Part shown: piece by piece, positions 1-9,840 of the stretch | Numbering within the stretch: position 1 is the stretch's first letter | How the letters are laid out: every line of letters starts with the position of its first letter | Assembly: GCA_015067075.1 (NCBI GenBank) | Contig: SVND01000003.1 | Coordinates: 1-64,000, forward strand | Reading direction: 5' to 3' | DNA from: Oscillospiraceae bacterium | GTDB lineage: Bacteria > Bacillota > Clostridia > Oscillospirales > SIG530 | DNA length: 64,000 nt | The notes under the pieces: generated by a model | Told to the model about the DNA's origin: nothing | Seen by the model: only the letters and a program-made list of their open reading frames with translations | Database searches by the model: none | Program-made: the position numbers and the translations under genes

Positions 1-72
1 GTTTTGACTGGCAGGTCTTTTCCTTTTTACCACAAACGGAGGATTTTTGCTCACCGGTTAACCTTTTTTCTA

Positions 73-95
73 CCACGCGACTATCGCGTGGTTTT
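73..95 (+). terminator. Rho-independent terminator-like hairpin
   Basis: CCACGCGA-CTA-TCGCGTGG followed by TTTT; perfect 8-bp stem. Confidence 0.6.
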
Positions 96-107
96 CTTAT
101 ACAACAA

Positions 108-136
108 GGCGCATAAGCAATGCTTATGCGCCTTTT
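108..136 (+). terminator. Rho-independent terminator-like hairpin
   Basis: GGCGCATAAGC-AAT-GCTTATGCGCC followed by TTTT; perfect 11-bp stem. Confidence 0.65.
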
Positions 137-140
137 ATTA

Positions 141-251
141 TCAATATAAAATACAAAGAGAGAACGGTTTTAAAAGTAACTTACTCATCGGTTGTCTGCT
201 GAAACCGACCGTATTTCCATAGCTATATCCGACATATATCAAAGCAGACAT
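141..251 (-). other. Small ORF candidate, 36 aa (MSALIYVGYSYGNTVGFSRQPMSKLLLKPFSLCILY)
   Basis: Manual translation downstream of a consensus promoter; no recognised family; too short for the ORF track. Confidence 0.25.
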
Positions 252-286
252 TCTGTGGCGTCAATTCTCCGTTCTCTCTTTGTATT
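150..286. repeat. 18-bp perfect inverted repeat (arms 150-167 and 269-286)
   Basis: AATACAAAGAGAGAACGG ... CCGTTCTCTCTTTGTATT; nested 8-bp inverted repeat TGTCTGCT (193-200)/AGCAGACA (243-250). Confidence 0.85.
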
Positions 287-308
287 CAATTTGTACTTCC
301 TCGTACAT
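261..308 (-). other. Small ORF / leader peptide candidate, 15 aa (MYEEVQIEYKERTEN)
   Basis: ATG preceded by GAGGTGAG Shine-Dalgarno-like sequence (313-320 on the minus strand) and a consensus promoter at 383-411. Confidence 0.35.
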
Positions 309-382
309 TGGACTCACCTCTTTCATTGAGACTAATGTTATATAGAGTTCTAATGAAACGACTTATCGTTTGTTACGTCTAT

Positions 383-411
383 ATTATAAACCATATTCGT
401 CTTTTTGTCAA
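383..411 (-). promoter_or_regulatory. Sigma-A type promoter
   Basis: Minus strand TTGACA (406-411), 17-bp spacer, TATAAT (383-388). Confidence 0.75.
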
Positions 412-480
412 TATGTCGTTTTTAACAAACTTTGTGCGTTTTATTTGTTCAAATTAACCAATTATTTGCAAATTTATTCC

Positions 481-2871
481 CTATTCCATGTCTTTGCGCC
501 AAAACTCATCGAGCAGTTTTTTTGCCATTTCCACGTTGTGAACAATAAGTCCGTGATGCCACTCAGGAGGAAACGTCCTTGTATATTCACGAGATGCAAA
601 CCTATCATCCAAAAGCAAAACGAAGCCGCAATCGTATTCCGTTCGTATAACGCGCCCTGCCGCTTGAAGCACGCGGTTCATTCCGGGATACATATACGCA
701 TTTTTAAATCCGCTATCGCCACGCTCGTCGAAATGATCGCGGATAATATCGCGCTCCGTACAAAGCTGCGGCAATCCGGGTGAAACTATAACAGCACCTG
801 AAAGCCTTTCGCCTGTAAGGTCAATTGACTCGGCAAAAATTCCGCCCAGCACAACAAAAGCCACCATTGTCTGTGTCGGCTCATTTTCAAATTGAGCGAG
901 AAACTGTTCGCGCTCCCGCTCCGACATTCCTGAATTTTGTGTCACCGTATACACATCGGGATACGCCAACCGAAATTGCTCTGCCACCTCGTTCATATAT
1001 TCAAAGGACGGAAAAAACACCATATAATTGCCCCTTCGGCAAGATATTGCCGTATGAATATAATCAATTATCCGTCTGAATGATCGCTGTCTGTCCTTGT
1101 ACCTTGCTGAAACATCGTCTGCCACAAGCAAGCAAAGATTATCCTTCGGAAATGGCGAGGCAAACCTGTAAAAATCCACCTGCTCCGTTGTAAGCATCTG
1201 CCTGAAATAATCGGCAGGCAAAAGCGTTGCGGAGAAAAACACCGTACCGCCAAGCCCTCCGCACACACGGGAAATATTCTCCGACGGGTCAACGCAATAC
1301 AGAGTCACGCAAACCGTGCCGTTTCGCATTCTCGTATGTGTGACGTACCTGTCGCTATACAGCTCAAGCACGAGCATAAATGTGCGCACAGCGAAAAAAG
1401 TATCCAAAAGCTGTGATTTAATTTGCTCATCGCGGGAGCTTTCAAAGAAATCGGACAGCGCAAAGGAAAGCCGTTCCATGCACGAGCAAAGCTCGCTGTC
1501 AGGTACAGCCGTTACAATATCGCCGCCGTCGCCAAGCTCATGTCGCTTATTTACAAACCAACTGTTCACCGCCGAAAACGCCTTTGAAAGCTGTTTTGCG
1601 TGCGGCTTCAAAATACGGACAAAGGGCGTGAACATTTCCTTCGTTACCTCAGCGCTGAACATTTCTCGGGCACGCTCAGGAAAATTATGTGCCTCGTCAA
1701 CAAGAACGGAATAGCCTTTTGCATCGTCGTCAAAATATCGTTTCAGGTGAGCTTGCGGATCGAAAACATAGTTACAATCGCATATCACTATATCACAACG
1801 CTCCGAAAGGTCAAGGGAAAACTCAAAGGGGCAAACGCAATGCTTTTGCGCATACGCTTCCACCGTTTCGCGGCAAAAATACGTCTCGTTCGCCGCCGCA
1901 TCTGCAATAGCACCGTTTATTCTGTCAAAATGTCCCTTAGCCCTCGGACAAACTGCAGGGTCACAGTTGCTTTTGTCAAAAATACACGTTTTATCCTTTG
2001 CCGTTATGGTTATACACGAAAGCGGGACACCAAACGGGCGCAAAGAGTCCTCAAATTGCGCCGATATGTCATCTTCATAGCTCAAGCTGTCACGGATACG
2101 TAAAAACGTGTTTTCAGCCACGGTGCGCGAAACTGTTTTCGCCGTAAGATAAAACAGCTTTTCACATTTTCCCTCACCCATTGCCTTCAGCGCAGGAAAC
2201 ATGGTGGATGCAGTTTTGCCTATTCCCGTCGGCGCCTGAATAAGTATGGTTTTCTTGTCGCGGACAGCAGTATACACGCTTCCTGCCAGCTCTCTTTGCC
2301 CCTTTCGAAACGAAGGAAAAGGAAACGCCGCTTTTAAAAGAGCGTCATTTCTTTTTTCTTTATGCTTCTGCTCCATTTCCGCAAAGCGCGCGTAATCACG
2401 GCAAATTTTATCCGTAAATTCCGCAAGCTCATCAAGAGAAAACCTGCGCTGAAAGCTTTTCGTTTTGTACGTTTCGCTGTTGCAGTAAAGCAGTCGCACT
2501 GAAATAAGGCTCAAGCCGTTTTGCTGCGCGTAAATATATGCGTAAAACATCCCCTGAGCCCAATGCACCTTGTTTTCATCCGTTATATCGTCCACCGATG
2601 CGGCAGTAGTTTTTATCTCTTCTATAACTGTGTCTTCGCCTTCGCCGTCAATGCCGTCAGCAATACCGCGCACACGTATATTTATGTCGCCGTATGTGAA
2701 GGTATGCTCCAATCGCACCTCGGCGCGATAGCTCTCTCCTGCTTGCTTTTGCAGCATACGGTGTATCTGAGTGCCAAGCTGCATATCGCCCTTCGAAACG
2801 CGCGTGCTGTCAATATCACCGCATCTGCAAATAAACTCAACAAGCGCCCTTACGGAAATTTCAGTCATCAT
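481..2871 (-). CDS. DinG/XPD-like ATP-dependent DNA helicase with N-terminal PD-(D/E)XK nuclease-like region
   Basis: Walker A-like APTGIGKTAS, DEAH box (VDEAHNFPERAR), Cys-rich Fe-S-like region (CIFDKSNCDPAVCP...CVCPFEFS), helicase C-terminal motif QAAGRVIRTEYDCG; N-terminal GIADGID...IEEIKTT...WAQGMFYAY. Confidence 0.88.
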   Translation of the reverse strand: MMTEISVRALVEFICRCGDIDSTRVSKGDMQLGTQIHRMLQKQAGESYRAEVRLEHTFTYGDINIRVRGIADGIDGEGEDTVIEEIKTTAASVDDITDENKVHWAQGMFYAYIYAQQNGLSLISVRLLYCNSETYKTKSFQRRFSLDELAEFTDKICRDYARFAEMEQKHKEKRNDALLKAAFPFPSFRKGQRELAGSVYTAVRDKKTILIQAPTGIGKTASTMFPALKAMGEGKCEKLFYLTAKTVSRTVAENTFLRIRDSLSYEDDISAQFEDSLRPFGVPLSCITITAKDKTCIFDKSNCDPAVCPRAKGHFDRINGAIADAAANETYFCRETVEAYAQKHCVCPFEFSLDLSERCDIVICDCNYVFDPQAHLKRYFDDDAKGYSVLVDEAHNFPERAREMFSAEVTKEMFTPFVRILKPHAKQLSKAFSAVNSWFVNKRHELGDGGDIVTAVPDSELCSCMERLSFALSDFFESSRDEQIKSQLLDTFFAVRTFMLVLELYSDRYVTHTRMRNGTVCVTLYCVDPSENISRVCGGLGGTVFFSATLLPADYFRQMLTTEQVDFYRFASPFPKDNLCLLVADDVSARYKDRQRSFRRIIDYIHTAISCRRGNYMVFFPSFEYMNEVAEQFRLAYPDVYTVTQNSGMSEREREQFLAQFENEPTQTMVAFVVLGGIFAESIDLTGERLSGAVIVSPGLPQLCTERDIIRDHFDERGDSGFKNAYMYPGMNRVLQAAGRVIRTEYDCGFVLLLDDRFASREYTRTFPPEWHHGLIVHNVEMAKKLLDEFWRKDME

Positions 2872-3734
2872 ACCGCACAGCCTCTTATAAATTCAATGGC
2901 GGAAGGCATTTTTGCCGTGTCGTATATGCTGTGAAGCGTCATACCAAAATTACAACCATACTTTTTTAAAAGTCGGAAAAACAGCGGAAAATCGACTATT
3001 CCCTCGCCTGCACCGCAAAAATCTATTCCGTCGCTCTCGCGAATATCCTTGCCGTGAGCGATAACGATATCCTTACCCAGTATCTCAAAAGCCTCCGTCA
3101 TCGTCTTTTCCACATTTTCTTTGTGCGCCGTACCCTTTTGAAAAAGGTTTGCCGCATCAAGTATCATTTTTACGTACGGCGACGAAAGCGTGTCCATCAG
3201 CTTGCGCGCTTTTTCTGCCGTATTTATTATATTCGACGCTTCCGTTTCAACGGCAAGCGTTATTTTGTGTTTTTCCGCTATTGGTAAAACTTTTTCAAAC
3301 GTGTCAAACATATCTCGCCACGCGCTGTCGCAACCGTTCTCGCAGTGATACGACCATAAATGCTCGCTATTTCTCGTGCCGCTGCAAAGCGTGATACATT
3401 TCACACCGATATGTGAAACAGCATCGGCAAAGCTTGCAAAGCGGCGAACACCTTCGTCACGTACAGCTTTGTCAGGATGTGCCATGTTGAACGTGCCATT
3501 CACAGCAATTATGGGAAGGGAAAGCTGTCGGCTGCAGACGGCAATACTGTCCAAAAGTGAAACAGACACGTTGCTACAGTCGGGAAATTCATGCTTACCC
3601 GTCGGCATAAAATCAAACTCCGCTATATCCGCAAAGGAAAGCTGAACATGGCTAAAGCCCATCCCTCGTATGCAGTTAAAAAGCGACTGTAAAGGCATCG
3701 CTTTAAAATCCGTCGTGCAAATTCCTATATCCAT
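2868..3734 (-). CDS. Sugar phosphate isomerase/epimerase family (AP endonuclease family 2-like TIM barrel)
   Basis: MDIGICTTDFKAMPL...LAVETEASNIINTAEKARKLMD...VKMILDAANL...HGKDI; 4-nt overlap with helicase ORF. Confidence 0.8.
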   Translation of the reverse strand: MDIGICTTDFKAMPLQSLFNCIRGMGFSHVQLSFADIAEFDFMPTGKHEFPDCSNVSVSLLDSIAVCSRQLSLPIIAVNGTFNMAHPDKAVRDEGVRRFASFADAVSHIGVKCITLCSGTRNSEHLWSYHCENGCDSAWRDMFDTFEKVLPIAEKHKITLAVETEASNIINTAEKARKLMDTLSSPYVKMILDAANLFQKGTAHKENVEKTMTEAFEILGKDIVIAHGKDIRESDGIDFCGAGEGIVDFPLFFRLLKKYGCNFGMTLHSIYDTAKMPSAIEFIRGCAV

Positions 3735-3918
3735 AGCATCCTCCGCTTTCTCGTGTATTATAATTGTATACCATTTTGTAAGTTAAGTCAAGGGAAGGCA
3801 ATATATATTTTATTTTTTCCTTTAAGCGTCCACCACTTTTTACAACTACGGATTTCTACTAAAATTGCTAAACCAAAGAAACAGTTTTCCCTAAGTAGGA
3901 ATGTATTACAACAAAAAA

Positions 3919-3946
3919 CAAGCTCTCCGAAAAAACGGAGAGCTTG
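3919..3946 (-). terminator. Terminator of the dehydrogenase gene
   Basis: CAAGCTCTCCG-N6-CGGAGAGCTTG; followed by TTTTTT on the minus strand. Confidence 0.75.
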
Positions 3947-3966
3947 CGTTAAATTTGCTGAATTAC

Positions 3967-5076
3967 TTATTTAACAAGTACTGATTTTACGTTAAGACCC
4001 TTTGCGATGTCTTCGTATGCCTTGTTGATATCCTCTACCTTGTAGAACGTGCCGAGAGCAAGCATCTTTTCATGGAGCTGGGGATTTGCAATAAGGAAAT
4101 CGATGTAAGATTTAACGTCACACATTGAATACTGAGAAGAGCCGATAATGTGAAGAGCCTTGAAGGTGATGACCTGCGGCTGGATCTCGATACCGCCGGA
4201 AGCGGAATACTGACCGGGCACAAGATATACACCGCGGTTGCGGAGAAGATCCATTTCAAACGGTACGGCAGAGGGAGCGCCGGAAGCTTCGAAAACAACG
4301 TCTGCACCAAGACCACCTGTAATATCAAGCACATACTGCTTTACATCGTCTTCGCTGACAACGTCAGTATTGAATACCTTTGTTGCGCCGAAATCTGCAG
4401 CCATCTGTTCTCTCTGATCGTTCTTACCCTTTGTGATAGCAATAATATTTTTAATGCCGAGAGATGCAAGATAAATAAGAGCGAATGTGCCAACGGGGCC
4501 AAGACCCATAACGACAGCTGTTGTAGCCTTTTCGATATGGCAGTTTGCCTGCTCAGCAAGCTTGAAAGCATGGATAGCTGTGGGGCCCGGGCAGGGGAAG
4601 ATAGCGGGAACGCGCGGGTCAAGGCTTTCATCAAGCTTTACCATATTCTGTATCGGTGCGTATGTATATTCGCAGAAGCCGCCGTGGAAGTGAGGAAGCT
4701 CTTCGGGATCACCGCCGTTTGTAACGCCCATGTTTACGCAGTTTGCGTCGTCGCCGTTTTTGCAAAGAAGGCACTCGCCGCAGGGGCAAGCGATGCTGAT
4801 TATAACGTTATCGCCAACATTGATGTTGCACTTTTTAGCATCATCCTCGGCAATATCAACAACCTTACCGATGAATTCATGTCCGATTACCTTGGGAGGT
4901 ACGATACCAAGCTTGCCGCGATGGATATGAATATCCGTTCCGCATATGCCGCTTGCGATAAGCTCAACGAGAGCAGAGCCTGCCTTCGGCTTTGTTACGG
5001 GATAAGTTCTGATTTCAAACGGCTCATTGTAACCAACGAGAACAGCCGCTTTTGCTTCCTTAGGAATGTTTGACAT
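3967..5076 (-). CDS. Zinc-dependent alcohol/polyol dehydrogenase (medium-chain dehydrogenase/reductase family)
   Basis: GICGTDIHIHRG, GHEFIGKVVDI, CPCGECLLCKNGDDANC structural zinc motif, VVMGLGPVGTFAL Rossmann motif. Confidence 0.9.
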   Translation of the reverse strand: MSNIPKEAKAAVLVGYNEPFEIRTYPVTKPKAGSALVELIASGICGTDIHIHRGKLGIVPPKVIGHEFIGKVVDIAEDDAKKCNINVGDNVIISIACPCGECLLCKNGDDANCVNMGVTNGGDPEELPHFHGGFCEYTYAPIQNMVKLDESLDPRVPAIFPCPGPTAIHAFKLAEQANCHIEKATTAVVMGLGPVGTFALIYLASLGIKNIIAITKGKNDQREQMAADFGATKVFNTDVVSEDDVKQYVLDITGGLGADVVFEASGAPSAVPFEMDLLRNRGVYLVPGQYSASGGIEIQPQVITFKALHIIGSSQYSMCDVKSYIDFLIANPQLHEKMLALGTFYKVEDINKAYEDIAKGLNVKSVLVK

Positions 5077-5089
5077 AGTTAATTACTCC

Positions 5090-5974
5090 TTATCTGAAAA
5101 AAGTTGATCTGTATTTTCGAGGACTTACGCCCTCGTATTTACTGAAAAGTCTGCTCAGATAGTTTTCATCGGGAATTCCAACCATTTCACCTATCTGATG
5201 CAAATTAAGTCCTCCGCGCAGTAGAAGCTCTTTTGCTTTTTCAACACGGATTCTGTTGAGGTAGCTTATGATAGTCATGCCTGTCGTTTTTTTAAACACG
5301 CCTGAAAGGTAATTAGAGCTAACGTTCATTTCCTCCGCAACAGCGTTTACGTCAACATCATGCTGATAATTTTCGCTAAGATACTGTATGACCTTGCGGC
5401 TGTAAAGATAATTTCCGGGCGATGCATTCATTATCCTTCTGTTGAAAGCAGATTTTATAGTTTCGCGGGAAAGCGTCGCCAAAAGTTGCATTACCATGCC
5501 GCCTGTCATCGCGGCAGACGCGCTGTCACGCACTGTGCTTTCATAAACTATCTTTTTTATCAGCGAAAACGCTTCGCTTGTTGTCGGTCGTATGGGGTAT
5601 TCAAGCGGTAAAATTACGTTATCCTTCGTATCGAATATTTCTCCCGTAAAAAGCTGTTCTGCAGGCATATCCTCAAGATTTATCAGCTTGCATTCCGTTT
5701 GCAATCTTATTCCGACGGTAGAATGCTGATGCAGCTCATCGGGATTTACTGCGGAGCAAACATATCGGCTGTCAAGAAGAACAGGCGATATCATTCCTTC
5801 CTCCGAAACAAAGCTCATTCCGTCTTCCCTTTCAAGCATGACTGAGCCCTTTTCAATATAGCTGAGCTCGAGCACTCCTGGACAATACAGCGGCATTCTG
5901 TAATTATATATTGCGAACGAATGGGAAAATTGCAACTGCGGAACATAATCCAATTTAAAAGAGAGATATTTCAC
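5090..5974 (-). CDS. AraC family transcriptional regulator
   Basis: C-terminal double HTH: VNAVAEEMNVSSNYLSGVFKKTTGMTIISYLNRIRVEKAKELL...IGEMVGIPDENYLSRLFSKYEGVSPRKYR. Confidence 0.92.
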   Translation of the reverse strand: MKYLSFKLDYVPQLQFSHSFAIYNYRMPLYCPGVLELSYIEKGSVMLEREDGMSFVSEEGMISPVLLDSRYVCSAVNPDELHQHSTVGIRLQTECKLINLEDMPAEQLFTGEIFDTKDNVILPLEYPIRPTTSEAFSLIKKIVYESTVRDSASAAMTGGMVMQLLATLSRETIKSAFNRRIMNASPGNYLYSRKVIQYLSENYQHDVDVNAVAEEMNVSSNYLSGVFKKTTGMTIISYLNRIRVEKAKELLLRGGLNLHQIGEMVGIPDENYLSRLFSKYEGVSPRKYRSTFFR

Positions 5975-6138
5975 TTGGCAACACCTTCTTTCGAGGTATC
6001 CGAAACTATTTTACGCTCGGTTAAATTTATGTACATCCGACCCTTGCTTATAATTATATACCTTTTTTTTGAATTTGTAAAGAGGTTTTGCAAAATTCAT
6101 CATATAAATTTTTTTATTGTAAGATGAAATCTCTTGCC

Positions 6139-7434
6139 TTATCTTATTTTTCTGCATTCGAGATAAAATCTCTTGTCGTGAGCTTCACCCATGGAGAAGG
6201 TCTTTCTCGGCAAAGCGCCATCGAAAATAACCGTTTTGAAAAGGTCTGATTTTGCCATCGGTGCGAGCAAAAAGCCTATATTTCCATCTTCGCTTCCAAG
6301 TCGGACCGTAACGTCATCGCCGTGAATATAGTCCACCGTTCCGCCGTTTTCGGCAATATACTTGTCGATAAAAGCCTGAAGCGTACCTGCTTCGATGGTG
6401 TAAGGCGATGCGGGGATAACAACTGTGCCGGCTCCGCCCTTATATACATATTTAAAGGTTTGACCTCTTACTTTCTCGCCGCTGTAATTTTCTTCGTAAA
6501 TTTCAGCCGTTTCGTAAAAACTCTTTATCTCCTTGAGCATCTTGTCTGCGTCAACACCAAAAACAACGCGATGGATAGGCTCAAATTCAAGGGAATCGTC
6601 ATGCAGATTTACAAGCTCCGCCAATGCAAATCGTGCGGGGTGAGCCAATCGTTCCTGCTCACTCATACCTGCCGTAAGCTTCAAAAAGCACTCGCGAGCT
6701 GTTGCGAGAGAATGGTTTCCGTCGCCCACAGCGTAAGCCAAAACAGGCTTTTCGGGGCATCCGTATCTTTCCGCAAAGGCACTTTCGCTGATATTCTCGT
6801 CCAAAAGTGCCATTATTTCATCAGCAGCATCTCCGCATACGCGCCAGCCGCGGATATGACCGCCGCCTGCCATAAGTTCAAAATCATATACCTTTTCCAT
6901 GGACTTCTTTTTGTCGTCAAGGGACTCGATGACCTTCTTTGCAGGATCGTCGATAAGAAGCATTATGTGCGGAAGCTCCAAAGGTGCATCTATACGTATT
7001 TTTATACGGGGCGGAAGTCTGTCAAGAACGGTGCCCTCCGTTGCACGAACAGCAGAGCCTGAACCCTTGTTGTAATCGTACTGCATAAGGTCTACCGCAC
7101 CGACGAGACCGCGACGCACCTTGCCGTTCTGCTGTGTGCGTTCAACGTAAACAAAGCTGTCAGCAAGCGTTTTAAAAACGCCGCCGTCTGCATACTCCGT
7201 CATTTTTTCATTTATTGCTTTAATGCGCTTTTCAGGCTCATTTTCAAGGTAAGCCTCAGGGAATATCATGTGTAAGGTGGACGGTTCATCACCAACTACC
7301 TGCGCCGCCTTTTCCCAATAAGCAGGCTCCGACGTATACTGGTCGCAAGCTACGACGCTCCATTTTGTCATATCCGCATCCTTTGGAATAAGAATATCCG
7401 CTGTGCGAAAAGCATTTTCTTTCATATTTATCAT
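6139..7434 (-). CDS. DUF1015 family protein
   Basis: VACDQYTSEPAYWEKAAQVVGDEPSTLHMIFPEAYLE...AVGDGNHSLATARECF characteristic of the family. Confidence 0.85.
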   Translation of the reverse strand: MINMKENAFRTADILIPKDADMTKWSVVACDQYTSEPAYWEKAAQVVGDEPSTLHMIFPEAYLENEPEKRIKAINEKMTEYADGGVFKTLADSFVYVERTQQNGKVRRGLVGAVDLMQYDYNKGSGSAVRATEGTVLDRLPPRIKIRIDAPLELPHIMLLIDDPAKKVIESLDDKKKSMEKVYDFELMAGGGHIRGWRVCGDAADEIMALLDENISESAFAERYGCPEKPVLAYAVGDGNHSLATARECFLKLTAGMSEQERLAHPARFALAELVNLHDDSLEFEPIHRVVFGVDADKMLKEIKSFYETAEIYEENYSGEKVRGQTFKYVYKGGAGTVVIPASPYTIEAGTLQAFIDKYIAENGGTVDYIHGDDVTVRLGSEDGNIGFLLAPMAKSDLFKTVIFDGALPRKTFSMGEAHDKRFYLECRKIR

Positions 7435-7466
7435 TTCCTTTCCTTAACTTTCAATTTCGTAAAAAA

Positions 7467-8336
7467 TCACTTTTGTTCCTGTTCGGCAATATACCGAGCA
7501 ACGCCGTCCTCCGTATTTTTGCCTATAACGACGTCGGCAAGCTCCTTTATTTCCGGCAATGCATTTCCCACTGCACAAAACATATCAACCGCTTTTTTAA
7601 GGGGCATATCGTTGAAATTATCACCAAAACCAACTACCTTGTCAGCCTTGATATACTCGCGGATAAACTGTGCGCCGTAGAACTTTGACGCCTTCGAGGA
7701 AAACACCTCAAGATACCATACACCAGGGTGATATACGTCCGCATAATACGCCAACGAGAGCTCCTTTTCCTTGGACAGCATCTCATGTAAAACGTCCAGC
7801 TTTTCCTTCAAAGCGATTATGGAAAAATACACATTTGGTTTACTGTATACTTCGGAAAAATCATTCACTTGAACGAATTTTTTATTGTATTTTTCCGTTC
7901 TGTCTTTTTTGACGTCCAAAAGCTCTTCCGTATCAAGCTGTTCATAATGAGCAACGATTTTTTCATCCTCAAAGGAATACAAAAATCCGTTGATACCGCA
8001 TTTTTTCATTGCTTCGCAAACAAGCTGAACGGCCTTTTGCGGTATGTATTCCACCTTTAAAAACTTTTTTGTACCGCAATCGTAGATCAAAACTCCGTTC
8101 AGCATAATTACGGGCATATTCAGATTAAGCTTTTGTGTGATCTTCAGTGCCGAAGCGTTTGAGCGAGCGGACGCAAAGGAAAAACTAACGCCGCTTTCTA
8201 TGAGCCTGTTGAGCGTATCCACGGAAAACTGCGATACGCTTTCATCGGGCTGCAAAAGCGTTCCGTCAAGGTCACTCAAATAAAGCGTTTTCAAAAAAAC
8301 ACTCCTTTTTTCGATATTCTGTTCATAGTATAACAC
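7467..8336 (-). CDS. Cof-type HAD-IIB family hydrolase
   Basis: LYLSDLDGTLLQPDESVS, MLNGVLIYD, KVVGFGDNFNDMPLKKAVDMFCAVGNA. Confidence 0.9.
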   Translation of the reverse strand: MLYYEQNIEKRSVFLKTLYLSDLDGTLLQPDESVSQFSVDTLNRLIESGVSFSFASARSNASALKITQKLNLNMPVIMLNGVLIYDCGTKKFLKVEYIPQKAVQLVCEAMKKCGINGFLYSFEDEKIVAHYEQLDTEELLDVKKDRTEKYNKKFVQVNDFSEVYSKPNVYFSIIALKEKLDVLHEMLSKEKELSLAYYADVYHPGVWYLEVFSSKASKFYGAQFIREYIKADKVVGFGDNFNDMPLKKAVDMFCAVGNALPEIKELADVVIGKNTEDGVARYIAEQEQK

Positions 8337-8444
8337 AAATACGAATTTGCCGCAATATTATTTTATATTTTTGTTATATATTTATTGAAAAATTCATCGA
8401 AAAGTGATACAATAGTTATATTATATAAAAAGGAGGCGGCAAAA

Positions 8445-9815
8445 GTGTTTTTCAGCTCAAATGAATATCGGAAAAAATCCGTTGGCACAAAAGCAATTAT
8501 TGCTGTGTTTTTAGCTTTTTCCATGTTTTTTATCTCCTCTTGCTCCTTCAGCTCTTCCGATATCATGTCGCCGCCTGCTTTGCTCGGCAGTCAGCAGCAG
8601 ATCAAAAACGCCTTGGACGAGCTTTTGCCGACGGGATATTCTCTCGTTTATTCCGTAGCAGGTGAGCACACCTCGGCGGTGCGCTCCATTGACCTTACAG
8701 ACGACGGCAAGGATGAGATAGTTGCCTTTTTCCGCACACCCGCAAAAAAGGATGTTCTCAACGTAGCCGTTTTAAGTGAAACACAAACAGGCTGGCTTCT
8801 TGCAAGCTCCTTTGCCATCGACGGTGCCGATTTTCATATTACGGAATTTGTGGATTTCAACGACGACGGCAAGCCCGAGCTTCTTGCAGGATTCAAATCC
8901 AACGAGATGACGCAGTACGCCTTCACCGTTTATTCCTTCGAAACAAGCATACGCGCCTTAGTTTCGGGACAGTACACTCATCTTATCGTTTCCGATATAA
9001 CCTCCGACGGCTCGCCGGACGTATTTTACATCTCGCACGATACATCGTCCATGTCTGCCACGGGAAATCTTATCTCACGAACGGAACAGCAAACAGCCCA
9101 GCTCGTATCTTCCGTAAAGATAGACGGCAACATCGTCCGTTTTACAAGTCTTTTCGCAGGCATTGCCTCCGTCAATAAGCCTGCCGTTTTCTGCAGTACC
9201 CTGAAAGGCTCTAACGGTGGTACGACGGAAATGATTCTTTGGAACGGCTCGTCACTCATAAATCCCTTTTTCGACGAGGACAAGGGCTATGCAGTAACAA
9301 CGCACAATCAGTTTTACATACTGCCTATGGATTTTGACAGTGACGGTATAACAGATATCCCCACCGTCAAGCGTTTTTCAGGCGATGCTGAAACAGCTCT
9401 TTCCGACACGGTATGGCTCGTTGAATGGAATTCCTACAACGGCGAAAAAGGTCTTTTGAAAAAAAGCTCCGTTTTATATAATTCCGCCATGGAATATACC
9501 CTCGCCTACCCCTTAGGTAAAAACACAACTGAATCGGCGTTTGCCGAAAGCTTCGACGTATATAGCTCCGACGGCGGAAAAATATGGCGCATTTCACCTA
9601 AAGGAGAATACGATACCGTGCTTTACGAGCTGTTTTACGGCACAAAGGAGCAGTCCATGGAACAAAACACGCTATATACTGACTGCGTTTCTGCGCCGGA
9701 CGGCGTAAATTCACTCTGGATACACTTAAACGAAAAAGCCCTGACCTATTATAGGTCTGTGGCAGTTACTGCCGATGATCTTTGTGATATGATAGCATTC
9801 GGCTCATTGCGATAA
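8445..9815 (+). CDS. Lipoprotein with FG-GAP/VCBS-like Dx(N/D)xDG repeats
   Basis: GTG start at 8445 after AGGAGG; lipobox-like ISSCSFSS; repeats DLTDDGKDEI, DFNDDGKPEL, DITSDGSPDV, DFDSDGITDI. Confidence 0.75.
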   Translation: MFFSSNEYRKKSVGTKAIIAVFLAFSMFFISSCSFSSSDIMSPPALLGSQQQIKNALDELLPTGYSLVYSVAGEHTSAVRSIDLTDDGKDEIVAFFRTPAKKDVLNVAVLSETQTGWLLASSFAIDGADFHITEFVDFNDDGKPELLAGFKSNEMTQYAFTVYSFETSIRALVSGQYTHLIVSDITSDGSPDVFYISHDTSSMSATGNLISRTEQQTAQLVSSVKIDGNIVRFTSLFAGIASVNKPAVFCSTLKGSNGGTTEMILWNGSSLINPFFDEDKGYAVTTHNQFYILPMDFDSDGITDIPTVKRFSGDAETALSDTVWLVEWNSYNGEKGLLKKSSVLYNSAMEYTLAYPLGKNTTESAFAESFDVYSSDGGKIWRISPKGEYDTVLYELFYGTKEQSMEQNTLYTDCVSAPDGVNSLWIHLNEKALTYYRSVAVTADDLCDMIAFGSLR

Positions 9816-9840
9816 AACTAATCAGAAAGGAACGATAAAA

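Noticed and set aside
4-222. 72-aa plus-strand ORF at the left edge as remnant of a mobile element gene
   Set aside because: Contains two terminator hairpins and has no recognisable domain; window edge prevents judging what lies upstream
4150-5073. 307-aa plus-strand ORF
   Set aside because: Fully antisense to the clear zinc dehydrogenase gene; composition typical of a shadow ORF, no family resemblance
6322-7062. 246-aa plus-strand ORF
   Set aside because: Antisense shadow of the DUF1015 gene
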